This document shows, in pieces, positions 42,324-51,505 of a stretch of DNA of 64,000 nucleotides. Origin of the DNA: Oscillospiraceae bacterium (GTDB taxonomy: Bacteria > Bacillota > Clostridia > Oscillospirales > Oscillospiraceae); contig WQSX01000004.1 in NCBI GenBank assembly GCA_009787625.1, positions 1 through 64,000 on the forward strand. Reading direction: 5' to 3'. Each line of letters starts with the position of its first letter. Positions within the stretch are counted from its first letter, which is position 1. The notes beneath the pieces were generated by a model. It was not told where the DNA came from. It was given only the letters and a program-made list of their open reading frames with translations, and did not search any database. A program made the position numbers and the translations under genes.

Positions 42324-43563
42324 AGAGCGGATATTTATCGCATAACTTGTCTACTTCGCCGCGGATATAGTCGGCTTTTGCATCGAAATCAGATGCGGCA
42401 TAGTAGATGAGCTCTGCCACTTTTTTCATTTCCTCTTCCCCGAAACCACGTGTTGTAACAGCAGGTGTGCCGATTCTGATACCGCTGGTGATTTTTGCAG
42501 GCTGTGGGTCGTTTGGAATCTTGTTTTTATTTGTTGCAATATGCACACGGTCGAGATTTACTTCCATGTCCATGCCTGTAGTGTCAAATTTGCGCAGGTC
42601 AACAAGCATCAAATGATTATCTGTGCCGCCTGATACGAGGTCAAATCCTCTACTGACCAGTTCGCTTGCAAGAGTTTTGGCGTTGGCAAGTGTCTTTTTC
42701 TGATACTCTTTAAATTCAGGTTTTAGCGCCTCGCCAAAGGCAATTGCCTTAGCCGCAATGATGTGCATGAGCGGGCCACCTTGTGAGCCGGGGAAAACTG
42801 CTGAATTCATCTTTTTGGCTATCTCTTCATTATTTGTCATCATAATGCCGCCGCGTGTTCCGCGAAGGGTTTTATGTGTTGTGCTTGTAGTGATATCGGC
42901 ATACGGTACAGGGTCAGGGTGCTCCCCGGCTGCAACAAGTCCGCAGATATGAGCCATGTCAACAAGCAAATACGCTCCAACTTCTTTTGCAATTTCGGAA
43001 AACTTCTTAAAATCAATTTTTCGAGGGTAGGCTGAGGCACCTGCTATTATCATTTTCGGTTTTGACTCTTTGGCTACTTTTAGGACTTCATCGTAGTCAA
43101 TCATTTGTGTGTTCAGGTCAACACCGTAGTCTACTACGTTGTAGTATTTGCCGGAAAAGTTTGCTTTACTGCCGTGTGTGAGGTGTCCGCCGTGGTCGAG
43201 GTTCATGCCTAGGATTGTGTCGCCCGGTTTGCATAGAACCATAAATGCAGAAAAGTTTGCAGATGCGCCTGAATGTGATTGCACATTTACATATTTTGCG
43301 CCGAAAAGCTTTTTTGCTCGCTCTATTGCGATGTTTTCAAGAACATCAACTTCTTCACAGCCGCCGTAATATCGCTTGCCGGGATAACCTTCTGCGTATT
43401 TATTTGTGAGTATTGACCCCGCTGCCATCAAAACTGCTTGACTCACAATATTTTCAGACGCTATCAGCTCTATATGCCTGCGCTGGCGGGCATACTCACG
43501 TTCTATGGCACGACCGACTTCCTCATCTCGCTCCAAAATATAAGACATCATCTCGTTTATCAT
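42316..43563 (-). CDS. glyA: Serine hydroxymethyltransferase
   Basis: This 415-residue PLP enzyme makes glycine and 5,10-methylene-THF from serine. It has [31 protein letters not shown], and [12 protein letters not shown]. The cofactor lysine is in [13 protein letters not shown], followed by [14 protein letters not shown]. The start is the ATG at 43563, behind CGGAGGAATACCA; a longer frame has no binding site. It heads the run that includes yqeG and pepP. Its promoter shares an inverted repeat with that of the divergent nth gene. Confidence 0.98.
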   Translation of the reverse strand: MINEMMSYILERDEEVGRAIEREYARQRRHIELIASENIVSQAVLMAAGSILTNKYAEGYPGKRYYGGCEEVDVLENIAIERAKKLFGAKYVNVQSHSGASANFSAFMVLCKPGDTILGMNLDHGGHLTHGSKANFSGKYYNVVDYGVDLNTQMIDYDEVLKVAKESKPKMIIAGASAYPRKIDFKKFSEIAKEVGAYLLVDMAHICGLVAAGEHPDPVPYADITTSTTHKTLRGTRGGIMMTNNEEIAKKMNSAVFPGSQGGPLMHIIAAKAIAFGEALKPEFKEYQKKTLANAKTLASELVSRGFDLVSGGTDNHLMLVDLRKFDTTGMDMEVNLDRVHIATNKNKIPNDPQPAKITSGIRIGTPAVTTRGFGEEEMKKVAELIYYAASDFDAKADYIRGEVDKLCDKYPLYE

Positions 43564-43641
43564 TGGTATTCCTCCGTTTTGGTAAATCTTCAACCATTTA
43601 AGTTATGTTAATTATGTTTAGTTTCACTACGTACATTTTCA

Positions 43642-43674
43642 AGTATAGCACACTCTTTCAAAATGTGCTATACT
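43642..43674. promoter_or_regulatory. Symmetric divergent promoters of glyA and nth
   Basis: AGTATAGCACA (43642-43652) and TGTGCTATACT (43664-43674) are perfect inverted copies. Each half contains TGCTATACT, an extended -10 element. The right-hand one reads towards nth (plus). The left-hand one, on the minus strand, reads towards glyA. Polymerase or a dimeric regulator at one half would compete with the other. Confidence 0.65.
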
Positions 43675-43717
43675 AATTTTCAATACTGATATACAAAGGA
43701 AAGGGCTTGTCATTTTT

Positions 43718-44353
43718 ATGTTTAAAAAGAAGCAGATAAACGAGATTATCAACCTCTTAAAGGAGAGTTATCCTGAGCCCATTTGTGCTCTTGAGTATAA
43801 AAAGGATTATGAACTACTCTTTGCCACAAGGCTTGCGGCGCAATGCACTGACGCCCGTGTAAACACTGTTACACCAATTTTATTTGAGCGGTTTCCAACG
43901 CTTCAATCGCTTGCTGAGGCAGATGTGACAGAAGTTGAAAAAATTGTCCATCCTTGCGGTTTTTTCAGAACAAAAGCGAAAGATATCGTAGATGCTTCCA
44001 TTATGATTTTAACAAAGTTTGACGGCAAAGTTCCCGGCACCATGGAAGAACTTCTTATGCTTCCGGGTGTGGGGAGAAAGACGGCAAACCTCATTTTAGG
44101 GGACATTTTTAATAAGTCCGCTGTTGTTGTTGACACACATTGCATCAGGCTCACAAACCGCATTGGTTTTGTGAATGTCAAAGACCCCGTGAAAATTGAA
44201 ATGGCTCTGAAAGAGGTGTTGCCACCCGAAGAGTCTTCAGATTTTTGCCACCGCCTTGTATTGCACGGACGTGCTGTCTGTACGGCAAGAAATCCGGCTT
44301 GCGGGAGGTGTACATTAGCAAGCTTATGCCGTCATGCAAGAAATTCCTTGTAA
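43718..44353 (+). CDS. nth: Endonuclease III
   Basis: This 211-residue DNA glycosylase/AP lyase removes oxidised pyrimidines. It has the helix-hairpin-helix LPGVGRKTA with catalytic K121, the catalytic aspartate D139 in VVVDTH, and a C-terminal iron-sulfur site C188-X6-C195-X2-C198-X5-C204. All key residues are present and the length is normal. The start uses a GGAAAGGGCTTGTCATT version of the shared start module. Confidence 0.97.
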   Translation: MFKKKQINEIINLLKESYPEPICALEYKKDYELLFATRLAAQCTDARVNTVTPILFERFPTLQSLAEADVTEVEKIVHPCGFFRTKAKDIVDASIMILTKFDGKVPGTMEELLMLPGVGRKTANLILGDIFNKSAVVVDTHCIRLTNRIGFVNVKDPVKIEMALKEVLPPEESSDFCHRLVLHGRAVCTARNPACGRCTLASLCRHARNSL

Positions 44354-44409
44354 TTACCGGTAAAGTGTGTTAAAATTCCATTCTAATTGAGAATTTAGTA
44401 AGGACGTGA

Positions 44410-44628
44410 GTGAATTTGCTATTTAGGCAGGATATGGAGCCGAGCTGTTCATATTGTCAATATGGGGTGAGTCTTGGGCTTGGTGAGGTTGTTTGCAGAA
44501 AATGCGGTATCATGTCTTCGCATGGTAAATGCAACTCCTTTCGTTATGACCCAACCAAGCGAGAGCCTGATTTTGCAGTGAGGCTAAACACCTCAGATCT
44601 AGACGAAGGCGATTTTGCGCTGACATAA
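44410..44628 (+). CDS. Small zinc-ribbon protein
   Basis: This 72-residue protein has two CxxC pairs (SCSYCQYG and VCRKCGIM) that should bind zinc, then KCNSFRYDPTKREP and an acidic tail. The start is GTG at 44410, 5 bases after AAGGA. It is 56 bases downstream of nth on the same strand and probably cotranscribed. I know this type only as an uncharacterised conserved small protein. Its function is unknown. Confidence 0.75.
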   Translation: MNLLFRQDMEPSCSYCQYGVSLGLGEVVCRKCGIMSSHGKCNSFRYDPTKREPDFAVRLNTSDLDEGDFALT

Positions 44629-44677
44629 CCCCCCCTTAAAATTGCTCATATAGGCGATTAAGCGTTGTGAAGCAATA

Positions 44678-45676
44678 CTATCTTTCGATAAATCCAACCT
44701 TTTTATACACTTTGCGGAGCGTCTTATTTGCGATATAAGACGCTTTTTCTGCGCCTTTTTTGTAGACTTCCTGCATATATGCTTTATCGGCAAGCAATCT
44801 TTCGGTTTCTTCACGGATTGGACGAAGAAGCTCAACAACAGCCTCGCCGACACATGGCTTAAATTCGCCATATCCCCTGCCGGAGAATTCTTTTTCTATT
44901 TCTTCAAAGCTCTTGCCTGTGGCGCACGAATAGATTTGCATGAGGTTTGAAATACCCGGTTTAGTTTCCTGATCAAAGCGCACTTCTGTTTCGCTGTCTG
45001 TAACCGCTCTTTTGAACGAGCGCATGATGTCTTCCGGTTTGTCCATGATGAGAATACATCCGCCATCGGCAATTTCTGATTTTGACATTTTCTTTGTGGG
45101 AGCTTGTAAATCCATGATTTTCGCACCAACTGTCGGAATGTATGGCTCAGGAATTTTAAACACATCACCGAATACGCCGTTAAAGCGCACAGCAATGTCG
45201 CGGGTCAGTTCAACATGTTGCTTTTGGTCTGCGCCGACAGGCACCAGGTCTGTTCCATAGAGCAAAATGTCCGCCGCTTGCAGGGTTGGATATGTGAATA
45301 GTCCTGCATTTATGTTCTCGGCATTTTTAGACGACTTGTCTTTAAATTGCGCCATACGGCTCAGTTCGCCGAACATAGTAAAGCAATTTAACACCCACGC
45401 GAGTTGGGCGTGTGCCAGCACATGGCTTTGAATAAACAGTGTGTTCTCGTCGGGGTCAATTCCACAGGCAATAAACTGTGCTATCTGCTCCAGTTGATTT
45501 TTCCTGAGTTGTGCGGGTACCTGACGGGTTGTAATCGCATGCATATCCACTGTCATGTACAGGCATTCGTATTCATTCGAGAGAGCCGCCCAGTTTCTAA
45601 ACGCCCCCAAATATGACCCCAAAGTAGCCGACCCACTGGGCTGAATGCCCGATAAAATAATTTTCTTGTTTTCCAT
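44678..45676 (-). CDS. trpS: Tryptophanyl-tRNA synthetase
   Basis: This 332-residue class I synthetase has LSGIQPSGSATLGSYLGA (HIGH region), MTVDMHAIT, GTDLVPVGADQKQHVELTRDIA, and the KMSKS loop KKMSKSE followed by GGCILIMDKPEDI. The start is the ATG at 45676 behind TTGGAGGAAAAA; the frame stays open upstream only because it runs through a hairpin repeat. No T-box leader is visible. It is 35 bases downstream of family 1 copy 6. Confidence 0.97.
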   Translation of the reverse strand: MENKKIILSGIQPSGSATLGSYLGAFRNWAALSNEYECLYMTVDMHAITTRQVPAQLRKNQLEQIAQFIACGIDPDENTLFIQSHVLAHAQLAWVLNCFTMFGELSRMAQFKDKSSKNAENINAGLFTYPTLQAADILLYGTDLVPVGADQKQHVELTRDIAVRFNGVFGDVFKIPEPYIPTVGAKIMDLQAPTKKMSKSEIADGGCILIMDKPEDIMRSFKRAVTDSETEVRFDQETKPGISNLMQIYSCATGKSFEEIEKEFSGRGYGEFKPCVGEAVVELLRPIREETERLLADKAYMQEVYKKGAEKASYIANKTLRKVYKKVGFIER

Positions 45677-45710
45677 TTTTTCCTCCAATATACCATTATG
45701 CGCTATTTCC

Positions 45711-45806
45711 GCAGATGACGGGCAATTTGCTCCGCTTTTTTTCGAGCCATCGGGATCTACACCGCTGTTCTCGAAAAAAAGACTCCACAAACAGCCCATC
45801 ATCTGC
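45711..45806 (-). repeat. Hairpin repeat family 1, copy 6
   Basis: A 96-bp palindrome 17 bases after the aminotransferase stop and 35 before the trpS start. The outer stem GCAGATGACGGGC pairs with GCCCATCATCTGC (one mismatch). In the direction of both flanking genes the centre reads GAGAACAGCGG. Confidence 0.92.
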
Positions 45807-45822
45807 TAGACTCAGCAAATTT

Positions 45823-47013
45823 CTATTTTTTTACACCCAGTTCATTCGCCAGTTTTTCAAATGCTGGTAGTGAATTTTCTATTGTCTGCTTTGATACGCA
45901 GTATGCAATTCTTGCATAACCTGCACATGTGAATGCACTGCCGGGTACGACTAAAATATTATATTTCAGTGCGGCTTTGGCAAAATCCTTGTCATCTCCC
46001 GGAGTTTTTAGCCACAGATAAAATGCACCTTTGGGTTCTGAAATTTCGAAGCCTAAGTCTTTTAGGTTGTTATAGAGTAGTTTTCTGTTTGTGTCATATG
46101 CTTCGATATTGGTTTGCTCGTCTATACATTTTGCTACAACCCTTTGAATCAGAGCTGATGCATTGACAAAACCGAGTGTGCGTGTTGCAATGCTTGCCGC
46201 GTCAAAAATCAGCTCATAGTCATCTGCCTCACTCGGAACTACTATGTAGCCGATGCGCTGTCCGGGAAGCGAGAGTGACTTTGACCAAGAGTAGCAAACC
46301 AAAGTGTTTTTGTAATATTTTGTGATGTATGGAACCTCTGTGCCGTCATAGGCAAGCTCTCTGTATGGCTCGTCGGACACGATGTAGATTGGTGAGCCGT
46401 ATACGTTTGATTTATCTGTCAGCAGTTTTGAAAGTTCCTTTATAGTGCTTTCTGAATACACTGCTCCGGTGGGATTGTTTGGAGAATTTATAATTACGGC
46501 TTTTGTCTTTTTTGTGATGGCTTGGCACATTGTCTCCATGTGAGGTTGAAAATCGACTCGGTTTGCGGGTACGGCAACGAGTTCTCCGTCATAATTGCCT
46601 ACGTAATTGCCATATTCTACAAAATACGGTGAGATTACGACTACTTCATCGCCGGGGTTTAGGAGAGTTTTTAACACCACATTTAATCCACCTGCAGCTC
46701 CCGACGACATTATGATATTGCTCTCCGTGAATGCCGTGCCGTGCTTTTTGTTGAGTGATTTTGCGATTGTTTCTCTCACAGCCGGATAGCCTGCGTTATT
46801 CATGTAGCTGTGTAACGCAAGCGGTTCTTCTGTTTTAACTATGTCTATTATAGCCTCATTCACACTCGGTGGTGATGGTATGCTTGGATTACCGAGGCTG
46901 AAATCAAACACATTTTCACGCCCAAATTCTTTCGCAAGCCTGTTCCCCTCTTCAAACATGGCACGAATGACACTATTATTGTTAATTAGTTTTATCATTT
47001 TTTGGGAAATCAT
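45823..47013 (-). CDS. Class I/II pyridoxal-phosphate aminotransferase
   Basis: This protein of about 396 residues belongs to aminotransferase fold type I. It has FDFSLGNPSIPSPP at the start, SSGAAGGLNVVLKTLLNPGD, VISPYFVEYGNY, and the NSPNNPTGAVYS motif. SDEPYRELAYDG supplies the aspartate and tyrosine. The PLP lysine is in YSWSKSLSLPGQRIGY, and the C-terminal arginine in YARIAYC binds the substrate carboxylate. Aspartate or aromatic amino acids are likely substrates, but the choice cannot be made by eye. The ATG at 47013 is preceded by AAAGGAATGTCCATTAT, part of a longer leader unit. Confidence 0.92.
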   Translation of the reverse strand: MISQKMIKLINNNSVIRAMFEEGNRLAKEFGRENVFDFSLGNPSIPSPPSVNEAIIDIVKTEEPLALHSYMNNAGYPAVRETIAKSLNKKHGTAFTESNIIMSSGAAGGLNVVLKTLLNPGDEVVVISPYFVEYGNYVGNYDGELVAVPANRVDFQPHMETMCQAITKKTKAVIINSPNNPTGAVYSESTIKELSKLLTDKSNVYGSPIYIVSDEPYRELAYDGTEVPYITKYYKNTLVCYSWSKSLSLPGQRIGYIVVPSEADDYELIFDAASIATRTLGFVNASALIQRVVAKCIDEQTNIEAYDTNRKLLYNNLKDLGFEISEPKGAFYLWLKTPGDDKDFAKAALKYNILVVPGSAFTCAGYARIAYCVSKQTIENSLPAFEKLANELGVKK

Positions 47014-47118
47014 ATAATGGACATTCCTTTCAAAATTTTTATTTATGCTATAACCACCATAAGGAATGGTCATTAACGTGCATCATTTGCGGTTCCCCGT
47101 AGGGGGAGCAAATCGCAC
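47014..47118 (-). promoter_or_regulatory. Leader unit of the aminotransferase gene with possible Shine-Dalgarno masking
   Basis: On the minus strand this holds, in order, a hairpin with GCTCCCC and GGGGAACC (47085-47113), AATGACCATTCCTT (47061-47074), and AAGGAATGTCCATT (47016-47029), which includes the Shine-Dalgarno. The last two are complementary at 12 of 14 positions with a 31-base loop. Pairing would hide the ribosome binding site. The same order occurs before the DUF885 gene. Confidence 0.55.
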
Positions 47119-47128
47119 ATTCACGATG

Positions 47129-47148
47129 CGTTTGAAAAATTTCAAACG
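47129..47148. repeat. Hairpin upstream of folC
   Basis: CGTTTGAAA and TTTCAAACG form a perfect 9-bp stem with a two-base loop, between the divergent aminotransferase and folC genes. It may be an operator or part of the neighbouring leader. Confidence 0.45.
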
Positions 47149-47230
47149 TGCCCCTTTTATTTTAATATGCTATATGATACACTCTTTTTTGTAAAAATAC
47201 AACCAGGCAATTTTGAAAAGGAGACATATT

Positions 47231-48499
47231 GTGGGAATCAAAGAAACTCTTGAGTACATACACAGCGTACAGTGGTCGGGGAGTAAACTTGGCTTGGAGC
47301 GCACTGAAGAGCTTTTGCGGAGGCTCGGCAACCCTGAGAAAAAATTGAAATTTGTGCATGTTGCAGGCACAAACGGCAAAGGTTCAACTTCTGCCTGCAT
47401 TGCAAATGTGCTTACAAAGGCGGGTTATAAAACAGGGCTGTATACCTCACCTTATATAGTTTGTTTTAATGAGCGTATGCAGATAGACGGTGAATACATC
47501 TCAGATGAGGATCTTGAGCACATGGTAAATGTTATACGACCTCATGCAGATGCTATGCCGGAAGCTCCCACTGAGTTTGAGATGATTACTGCGCTCGCCA
47601 TGAACTATTTTCTGTATAAGAAATGCGATATCGTAGTGCTTGAAGTCGGTATGGGCGGGCGGCTCGACTCGACAAATGTCATCGAAACCCCTGAGCTCGC
47701 AGTTATCACGGCTATCGGATATGACCATGTTAAAGAACTCGGCCCGACAATCTCAGATATCGCCGGAGAGAAAGCGGGTATCATCAAAAACGGCGGAGAT
47801 GTCTTAGTATACCGTGGTGAAAAGGCAGTTGAAGATGTGTTTGAGCGAGTTGCCGCCGAGCGTGGCGCGAAGCTCGACAAAGTTGATTTTTCAAGGATAA
47901 AAAGTGCCGAATTTTCTTTGGGTAGCACAACTTTAGATTTCTCACCATACGGCAAAATTAAGCTCGCACTCGCCGGGACATATCAGCCCAAAAACGCCGC
48001 AGTGGCAATCACTGCACTTGAAAAACTCCGCGAAAAAGGTTATAAAATTTCCGATGAAAATATAATCGACGGAATCGCCACAGTCAAGTGGCCCGGCAGA
48101 TTTGAGATTTTAGGCACCGACCCCACATTCATACTAGATGCCGCACATAATCCGCAAGGCGCAGAGTCAGCTATGGAGAGCCTTTGCACTTACTTCGGCG
48201 ACCGCAAGTTTATTTTTGTCGTCAGCGTAAGTGCCGATAAAGACCTCGACAAGATTCTATCAATAATCGCACCTTATGCAAAAACATTTTTCGCCGTGCG
48301 CCCCGACAATAAGCGTTCGATGGATGCAAAAAAACTCGCCGAAAAACTAGCTGAATACGGCGTCCCCACCATCGCCTGCGAAACGGTATCGCAAGGGATA
48401 AACAAGGCAATTGAGTATGCAGAGGAATCTGATGTCATCTGCGCACTGGGTTCACTTTTCTTCTCATCAGATGTTAAGACTTCATACTTGGAAAGGTAA
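47231..48499 (+). CDS. folC: Folylpolyglutamate synthase/dihydrofolate synthase
   Basis: This 422-residue Mur-ligase-type enzyme adds glutamate to folates. It has HVAGTNGKGSTSACIANVL (P-loop), LYTSPYIVCFNERMQI, VLEVGMGGRLDSTNV, the Mg-binding ITAIGYDHVKELG, the carbamylated-lysine segment IAGEKAGIIK, WPGRFEIL and ILDAAHNPQGAES. The start is the GTG at 47231, behind AAAAGGAGACATATT; the frame is open a little further but that part contains the binding site. A family 1 hairpin lies about 100 bases after the stop. Confidence 0.96.
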   Translation: MGIKETLEYIHSVQWSGSKLGLERTEELLRRLGNPEKKLKFVHVAGTNGKGSTSACIANVLTKAGYKTGLYTSPYIVCFNERMQIDGEYISDEDLEHMVNVIRPHADAMPEAPTEFEMITALAMNYFLYKKCDIVVLEVGMGGRLDSTNVIETPELAVITAIGYDHVKELGPTISDIAGEKAGIIKNGGDVLVYRGEKAVEDVFERVAAERGAKLDKVDFSRIKSAEFSLGSTTLDFSPYGKIKLALAGTYQPKNAAVAITALEKLREKGYKISDENIIDGIATVKWPGRFEILGTDPTFILDAAHNPQGAESAMESLCTYFGDRKFIFVVSVSADKDLDKILSIIAPYAKTFFAVRPDNKRSMDAKKLAEKLAEYGVPTIACETVSQGINKAIEYAEESDVICALGSLFFSSDVKTSYLER

Positions 48500-48598
48500 T
48501 GTGGAAACTCACATTTACATTGTCTTGTCAATGTGTTTCAACTATGGTATCATATATAAAGTAGTTTTATGTCACTGTTCACACCAAAGCTCGACCCC

Positions 48599-48694
48599 GC
48601 AGATGACAGACTATTTGTTCCGCTTTTTTGCGAGCCATCGGGATCTACACCGCTGTTCTCGCAAAAAAGACTCCACAAACAGTCCATCATCTGC
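48599..48694 (-). repeat. Hairpin repeat family 1, copy 7
   Basis: A 96-bp palindrome between folC and the beta-helix gene. The outer stem is GCAGATGACAGACT against AGTCCATCATCTGC. The inner stem TTTGCGAG/CTCGCAAA replaces the TTTCGAG/CTCGAAA of other copies on both arms. On the plus strand it reads CCATCGGGATC, opposite to both neighbouring genes. Confidence 0.92.
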
Positions 48695-48732
48695 TAATCT
48701 GAAGCAATAACGTTTTTTGCAATTGGCACTTC

Positions 48733-48748
48733 GAAAGGAATGATCATT
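48733..48748 (+). promoter_or_regulatory. Shared start module before the beta-helix protein
   Basis: GAAAGGAATGATCATT precedes the ATG at 48753. It is one of at least eleven near-identical segments holding the Shine-Dalgarno of unrelated genes in this window (for example 497-512, 58632-58647). Confidence 0.6.
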
Positions 48749-48752
48749 TTTT

Positions 48753-49421
48753 ATGTTTGATAATATGCGTGTTTGTGAACTTTTTGAGCCGGGGCGGTCT
48801 TTGGCTTGGGAGTATCTTAAAGAACTTGAGTGGCCTTGGGATGCTTTGAAGTCTGTTTCCGATTATATTGCTAAACTTGGTGCGGGGCTTGATTTGTCCG
48901 AATATACCGCCGTGGCTGATGATATTTGGATTCACAAAACTGCACGGGTTGCGCCGACTGCTTTTATTGGAGCTCGTACTATAATCGGGGCAAACACCGA
49001 AGTGCGTCACTGTGCTTTTATCCGCGGCAATGCACTTGTGGGTGAAAACGCTGTTGTGGGCAATTCTACAGAGCTTAAAAATGTCATTTTGTTCGACAGC
49101 GCTCAGGCTCCGCACTATAACTATGTGGGCGACTCGATTTTAGGGTATAAAGCTCATATGGGTGCGGGGGCGATAACCAGTAATGTCAAGGGCGATTCTT
49201 CTCTTGTGTCTGTGGCTTACGGCAATGAGCGTTTTAAAACTGAACTTAAAAAGTTTGGTGCTGTTTTAGGTGACTATGCTGAAATCGGTTGTAATGCGGT
49301 TCTCAATCCAGGTACTGTCATTGGCAAAAATTCAAATGTCTACCCGCTTTCAATGGTGCGTGGTTTCGTTCCTGCGGGGTCTATCTATAAAAAACAGGGA
49401 GAAATTGCAGAAAAGGTTTGA
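48753..49421 (+). CDS. Left-handed beta-helix (GlmU-like) acyltransferase-type protein
   Basis: This 222-residue protein has a helical N-terminal region (LFEPGRSLAWEYLKELEWPWDAL) followed by hexapeptide repeats: IWIHKTARVAPTAFIGART, IIGANTEVRHCAFIRGNALVGENAVVGNS, and LGDYAEIGCNAVLNPGTVIGKNSNV. These form a left-handed beta-helix as in GlmU. The segment HYNYVGDSILGYKAHMGAGA resembles the acetyl-CoA side of GlmU, but the nucleotidyltransferase half is absent. It likely transfers an acyl group to a sugar nucleotide or similar. Substrate and symbol are left open. Confidence 0.88.
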   Translation: MFDNMRVCELFEPGRSLAWEYLKELEWPWDALKSVSDYIAKLGAGLDLSEYTAVADDIWIHKTARVAPTAFIGARTIIGANTEVRHCAFIRGNALVGENAVVGNSTELKNVILFDSAQAPHYNYVGDSILGYKAHMGAGAITSNVKGDSSLVSVAYGNERFKTELKKFGAVLGDYAEIGCNAVLNPGTVIGKNSNVYPLSMVRGFVPAGSIYKKQGEIAEKV

Positions 49422-49465
49422 CGTTTTAGGCTGTTAAGTGTAAAGTTAAAAGGTTGGCGATAATT

Positions 49466-50284
49466 GTGCAAATTGCAAATCAGGATAATCAAATAAAGTT
49501 TGACAAAATTTCTCATGCATATATTGCAGATGAATCTCTTGCTAAAATGCTCTCCTTGGCTGTTGTGTGCGAGGTTCGGGACAGGGGCAGACCATGCCTT
49601 GTGTGTAGTCATTGCGATAAGGCATTACGCGGTATTCATCCCGATATTACAAATATTTCAAAACCTGAAGACAAGCGAGATATTTTGGTTGACCAAGTGC
49701 GCGAGCTCAGAAGAGATGTATATATCTTACCCAATGAGGCATCGCAAAAGGCCTATGTTATACACGAGGCGGAAACTATGAACCACAGTGCGCAAAATGC
49801 ACTTTTACAGGTACTCGAAGAGCCGCCACAACATGTTGTTTTTATCTTATGCACAAATAACCCCTCTGCGCTTTTACAAACTGTCCGGTCGCGGTCTATT
49901 ATATTGAGTCGTAACGCTGAGGAAAATAATACTGATTTCTCTGAGAACGAACGCGGCGAAGAACTCAGTCCGGCTTCTGCTTTTTTGATTGCTCTGAGCC
50001 GTGATGATGTTGCGTTGATGAGATGTATGTTTCAGATTGAAAAGCTCGATAGGCTTGCACTTGCCTCATTCCTTACGGAAGTGCGCGAACAGATTGTTCT
50101 ATCATTTAAGGAAAACCTTACTTTAGAAAGTGTGCATAACTCAGCAAGCGAAAAGAATTCCTTGAATTTTCTTGTTCATGTTGAGAAACTTTTGTCAAAG
50201 GCTGAGAATATGCTTCGTTTAAATGTAAATGCAGGTCATATCGCAGGTATGATTTGTGCAGGAGTACTAGAGGCTAGGAATTAA
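49466..50284 (+). CDS. holB: DNA polymerase III delta-prime-like clamp-loader subunit
   Basis: This 272-residue protein has the AAA-type clamp-loader pattern without an ATP site: SHAYIADESLAKML at the start, the zinc motif (CLVCSHCDKAL), and IHPDITNI. VDQVRELRRDVYILPNEASQKAYVIHEAETMNHSAQNALLQVLEEPP then follows as in delta-prime and tau. The lack of a Walker A (no GxxGxGKT) fits delta-prime. The likely start is GTG at 49466. It is followed by ricT at 29 bases, an order known from other Bacillota. Confidence 0.88.
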   Translation: MQIANQDNQIKFDKISHAYIADESLAKMLSLAVVCEVRDRGRPCLVCSHCDKALRGIHPDITNISKPEDKRDILVDQVRELRRDVYILPNEASQKAYVIHEAETMNHSAQNALLQVLEEPPQHVVFILCTNNPSALLQTVRSRSIILSRNAEENNTDFSENERGEELSPASAFLIALSRDDVALMRCMFQIEKLDRLALASFLTEVREQIVLSFKENLTLESVHNSASEKNSLNFLVHVEKLLSKAENMLRLNVNAGHIAGMICAGVLEARN

Positions 50285-50312
50285 ATCATCTATAAGAAAA
50301 GAGGCTTAGATA

Positions 50313-51485
50313 TTGGCACAAATAGTTAGTATAAAATTTAATGAATTTGGGAAGTCTTACTTTTTTGACCCTTTGAGTCTGCAAATTTCCGTAGGCGACA
50401 AGGTTGTCGTCGAAACTTCGAAAGGCCTTGAGTATGGTGAGTGTGTGCGTGGTGTTCACGATGTTGAAGATGATAATATCGTCTTGCCGCTTCGCCCTGT
50501 TGTGCGCATCGCCACTGAGACGGACAATAGCATTTCTGCAAAATGTAAGGAAAAAGAAGTCGAGGCTGCCGATTATTGTCGCCAAAAAATTGCCGGCTTA
50601 GGTCTTGAAATGAAGCTTGTAAACGTCGAGGTTGGTTTTGAGGGTAACAAAATTTTGTTTTTCTTCACCTCTGATGGACGTGTTGATTTTAGAGAGCTTG
50701 TGAAGGATCTCGCTGCAAAATTTCGAGTGCGCATTGAGCTTAGGCAGATTGGTGTGCGCGATGAAGCAAAAATGCTCGGTGGGTTAGGTGTCTGCGGCAA
50801 GCAATTTTGTTGCTCACAGTTTTTGACTGAGTTTCACCCTGTTTCAATTAAAATGGCAAAAACTCAAGGGCTGTCACTCAATCCTACTAAAATTTCCGGT
50901 GCGTGCGGCAGACTCATGTGTTGCTTAAAATATGAAGAAGAGGCATATAAGGATTTGGTGAAAAAAGCTCCAAAAGTGGGTGCTTTCGTTGAAACTCCGT
51001 ATGGTAAGGGTTCGGTCATAAATGTAAACTTGCTACGGCAAAATGCCAAAATCCGCCTGGAAGACGGTTTCGATACAACACTAAAAACTTGCACATTTGA
51101 TGAGCTGGATATTTTGGGCGGCAAGGGCCGCAGAGCCGAATATATCACTGCAAGAGACGAGGGCAGACTTGAGGAGGCGGGCTTTAAGCCTTCTCCTCCG
51201 CCACCACCTAAACACACTCCCGACCCCTATAATATAGATGCTTTAAATGACAGGAGTGCGGCTCCAAGGTCTCAGCATGGCAGATTTGATCAAAATGGTC
51301 AAAAAGGCACTGAACGCAGAACTCAGCCTAATAAGCATAGGGGCGACAATAAAGGTGAGCAAAGGCGCAGAGCGGATCAAGCCGATGATGTGTCAGGCCA
51401 GCTTCAACCCTTGGAAGGCACTAAACATAAGAGGCCCCACTACAGACGAAAGAAAAAGCGCAAAAATAACAATAATGACTCTTAA
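50313..51485 (+). CDS. ricT: PSP1-domain protein RicT (YaaT)
   Basis: This 390-residue protein has the PSP1 core (VVVETSKGLEYGECV to LRQIGVRDEAKMLGGLG). It also has the cysteines CGKQFCCSQF and ACGRLMCCLKYE, which bind an iron-sulfur cluster in Ric proteins. RicT works with RicA and RicF to steer RNase Y cleavage and the phosphorelay in Bacillus. The start is TTG at 50313 with AGAGG upstream. From about residue 295 the protein has a long, Pro-, Arg- and Lys-rich disordered tail ending in RRKKKRKNNNN. This tail is likely RNA-binding and not part of the core family. Confidence 0.95.
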   Translation: MAQIVSIKFNEFGKSYFFDPLSLQISVGDKVVVETSKGLEYGECVRGVHDVEDDNIVLPLRPVVRIATETDNSISAKCKEKEVEAADYCRQKIAGLGLEMKLVNVEVGFEGNKILFFFTSDGRVDFRELVKDLAAKFRVRIELRQIGVRDEAKMLGGLGVCGKQFCCSQFLTEFHPVSIKMAKTQGLSLNPTKISGACGRLMCCLKYEEEAYKDLVKKAPKVGAFVETPYGKGSVINVNLLRQNAKIRLEDGFDTTLKTCTFDELDILGGKGRRAEYITARDEGRLEEAGFKPSPPPPPKHTPDPYNIDALNDRSAAPRSQHGRFDQNGQKGTERRTQPNKHRGDNKGEQRRRADQADDVSGQLQPLEGTKHKRPHYRRKKKRKNNNNDS

Positions 51486-51505
51486 CTTAATCCGGGGGGT
51501 ACTCG

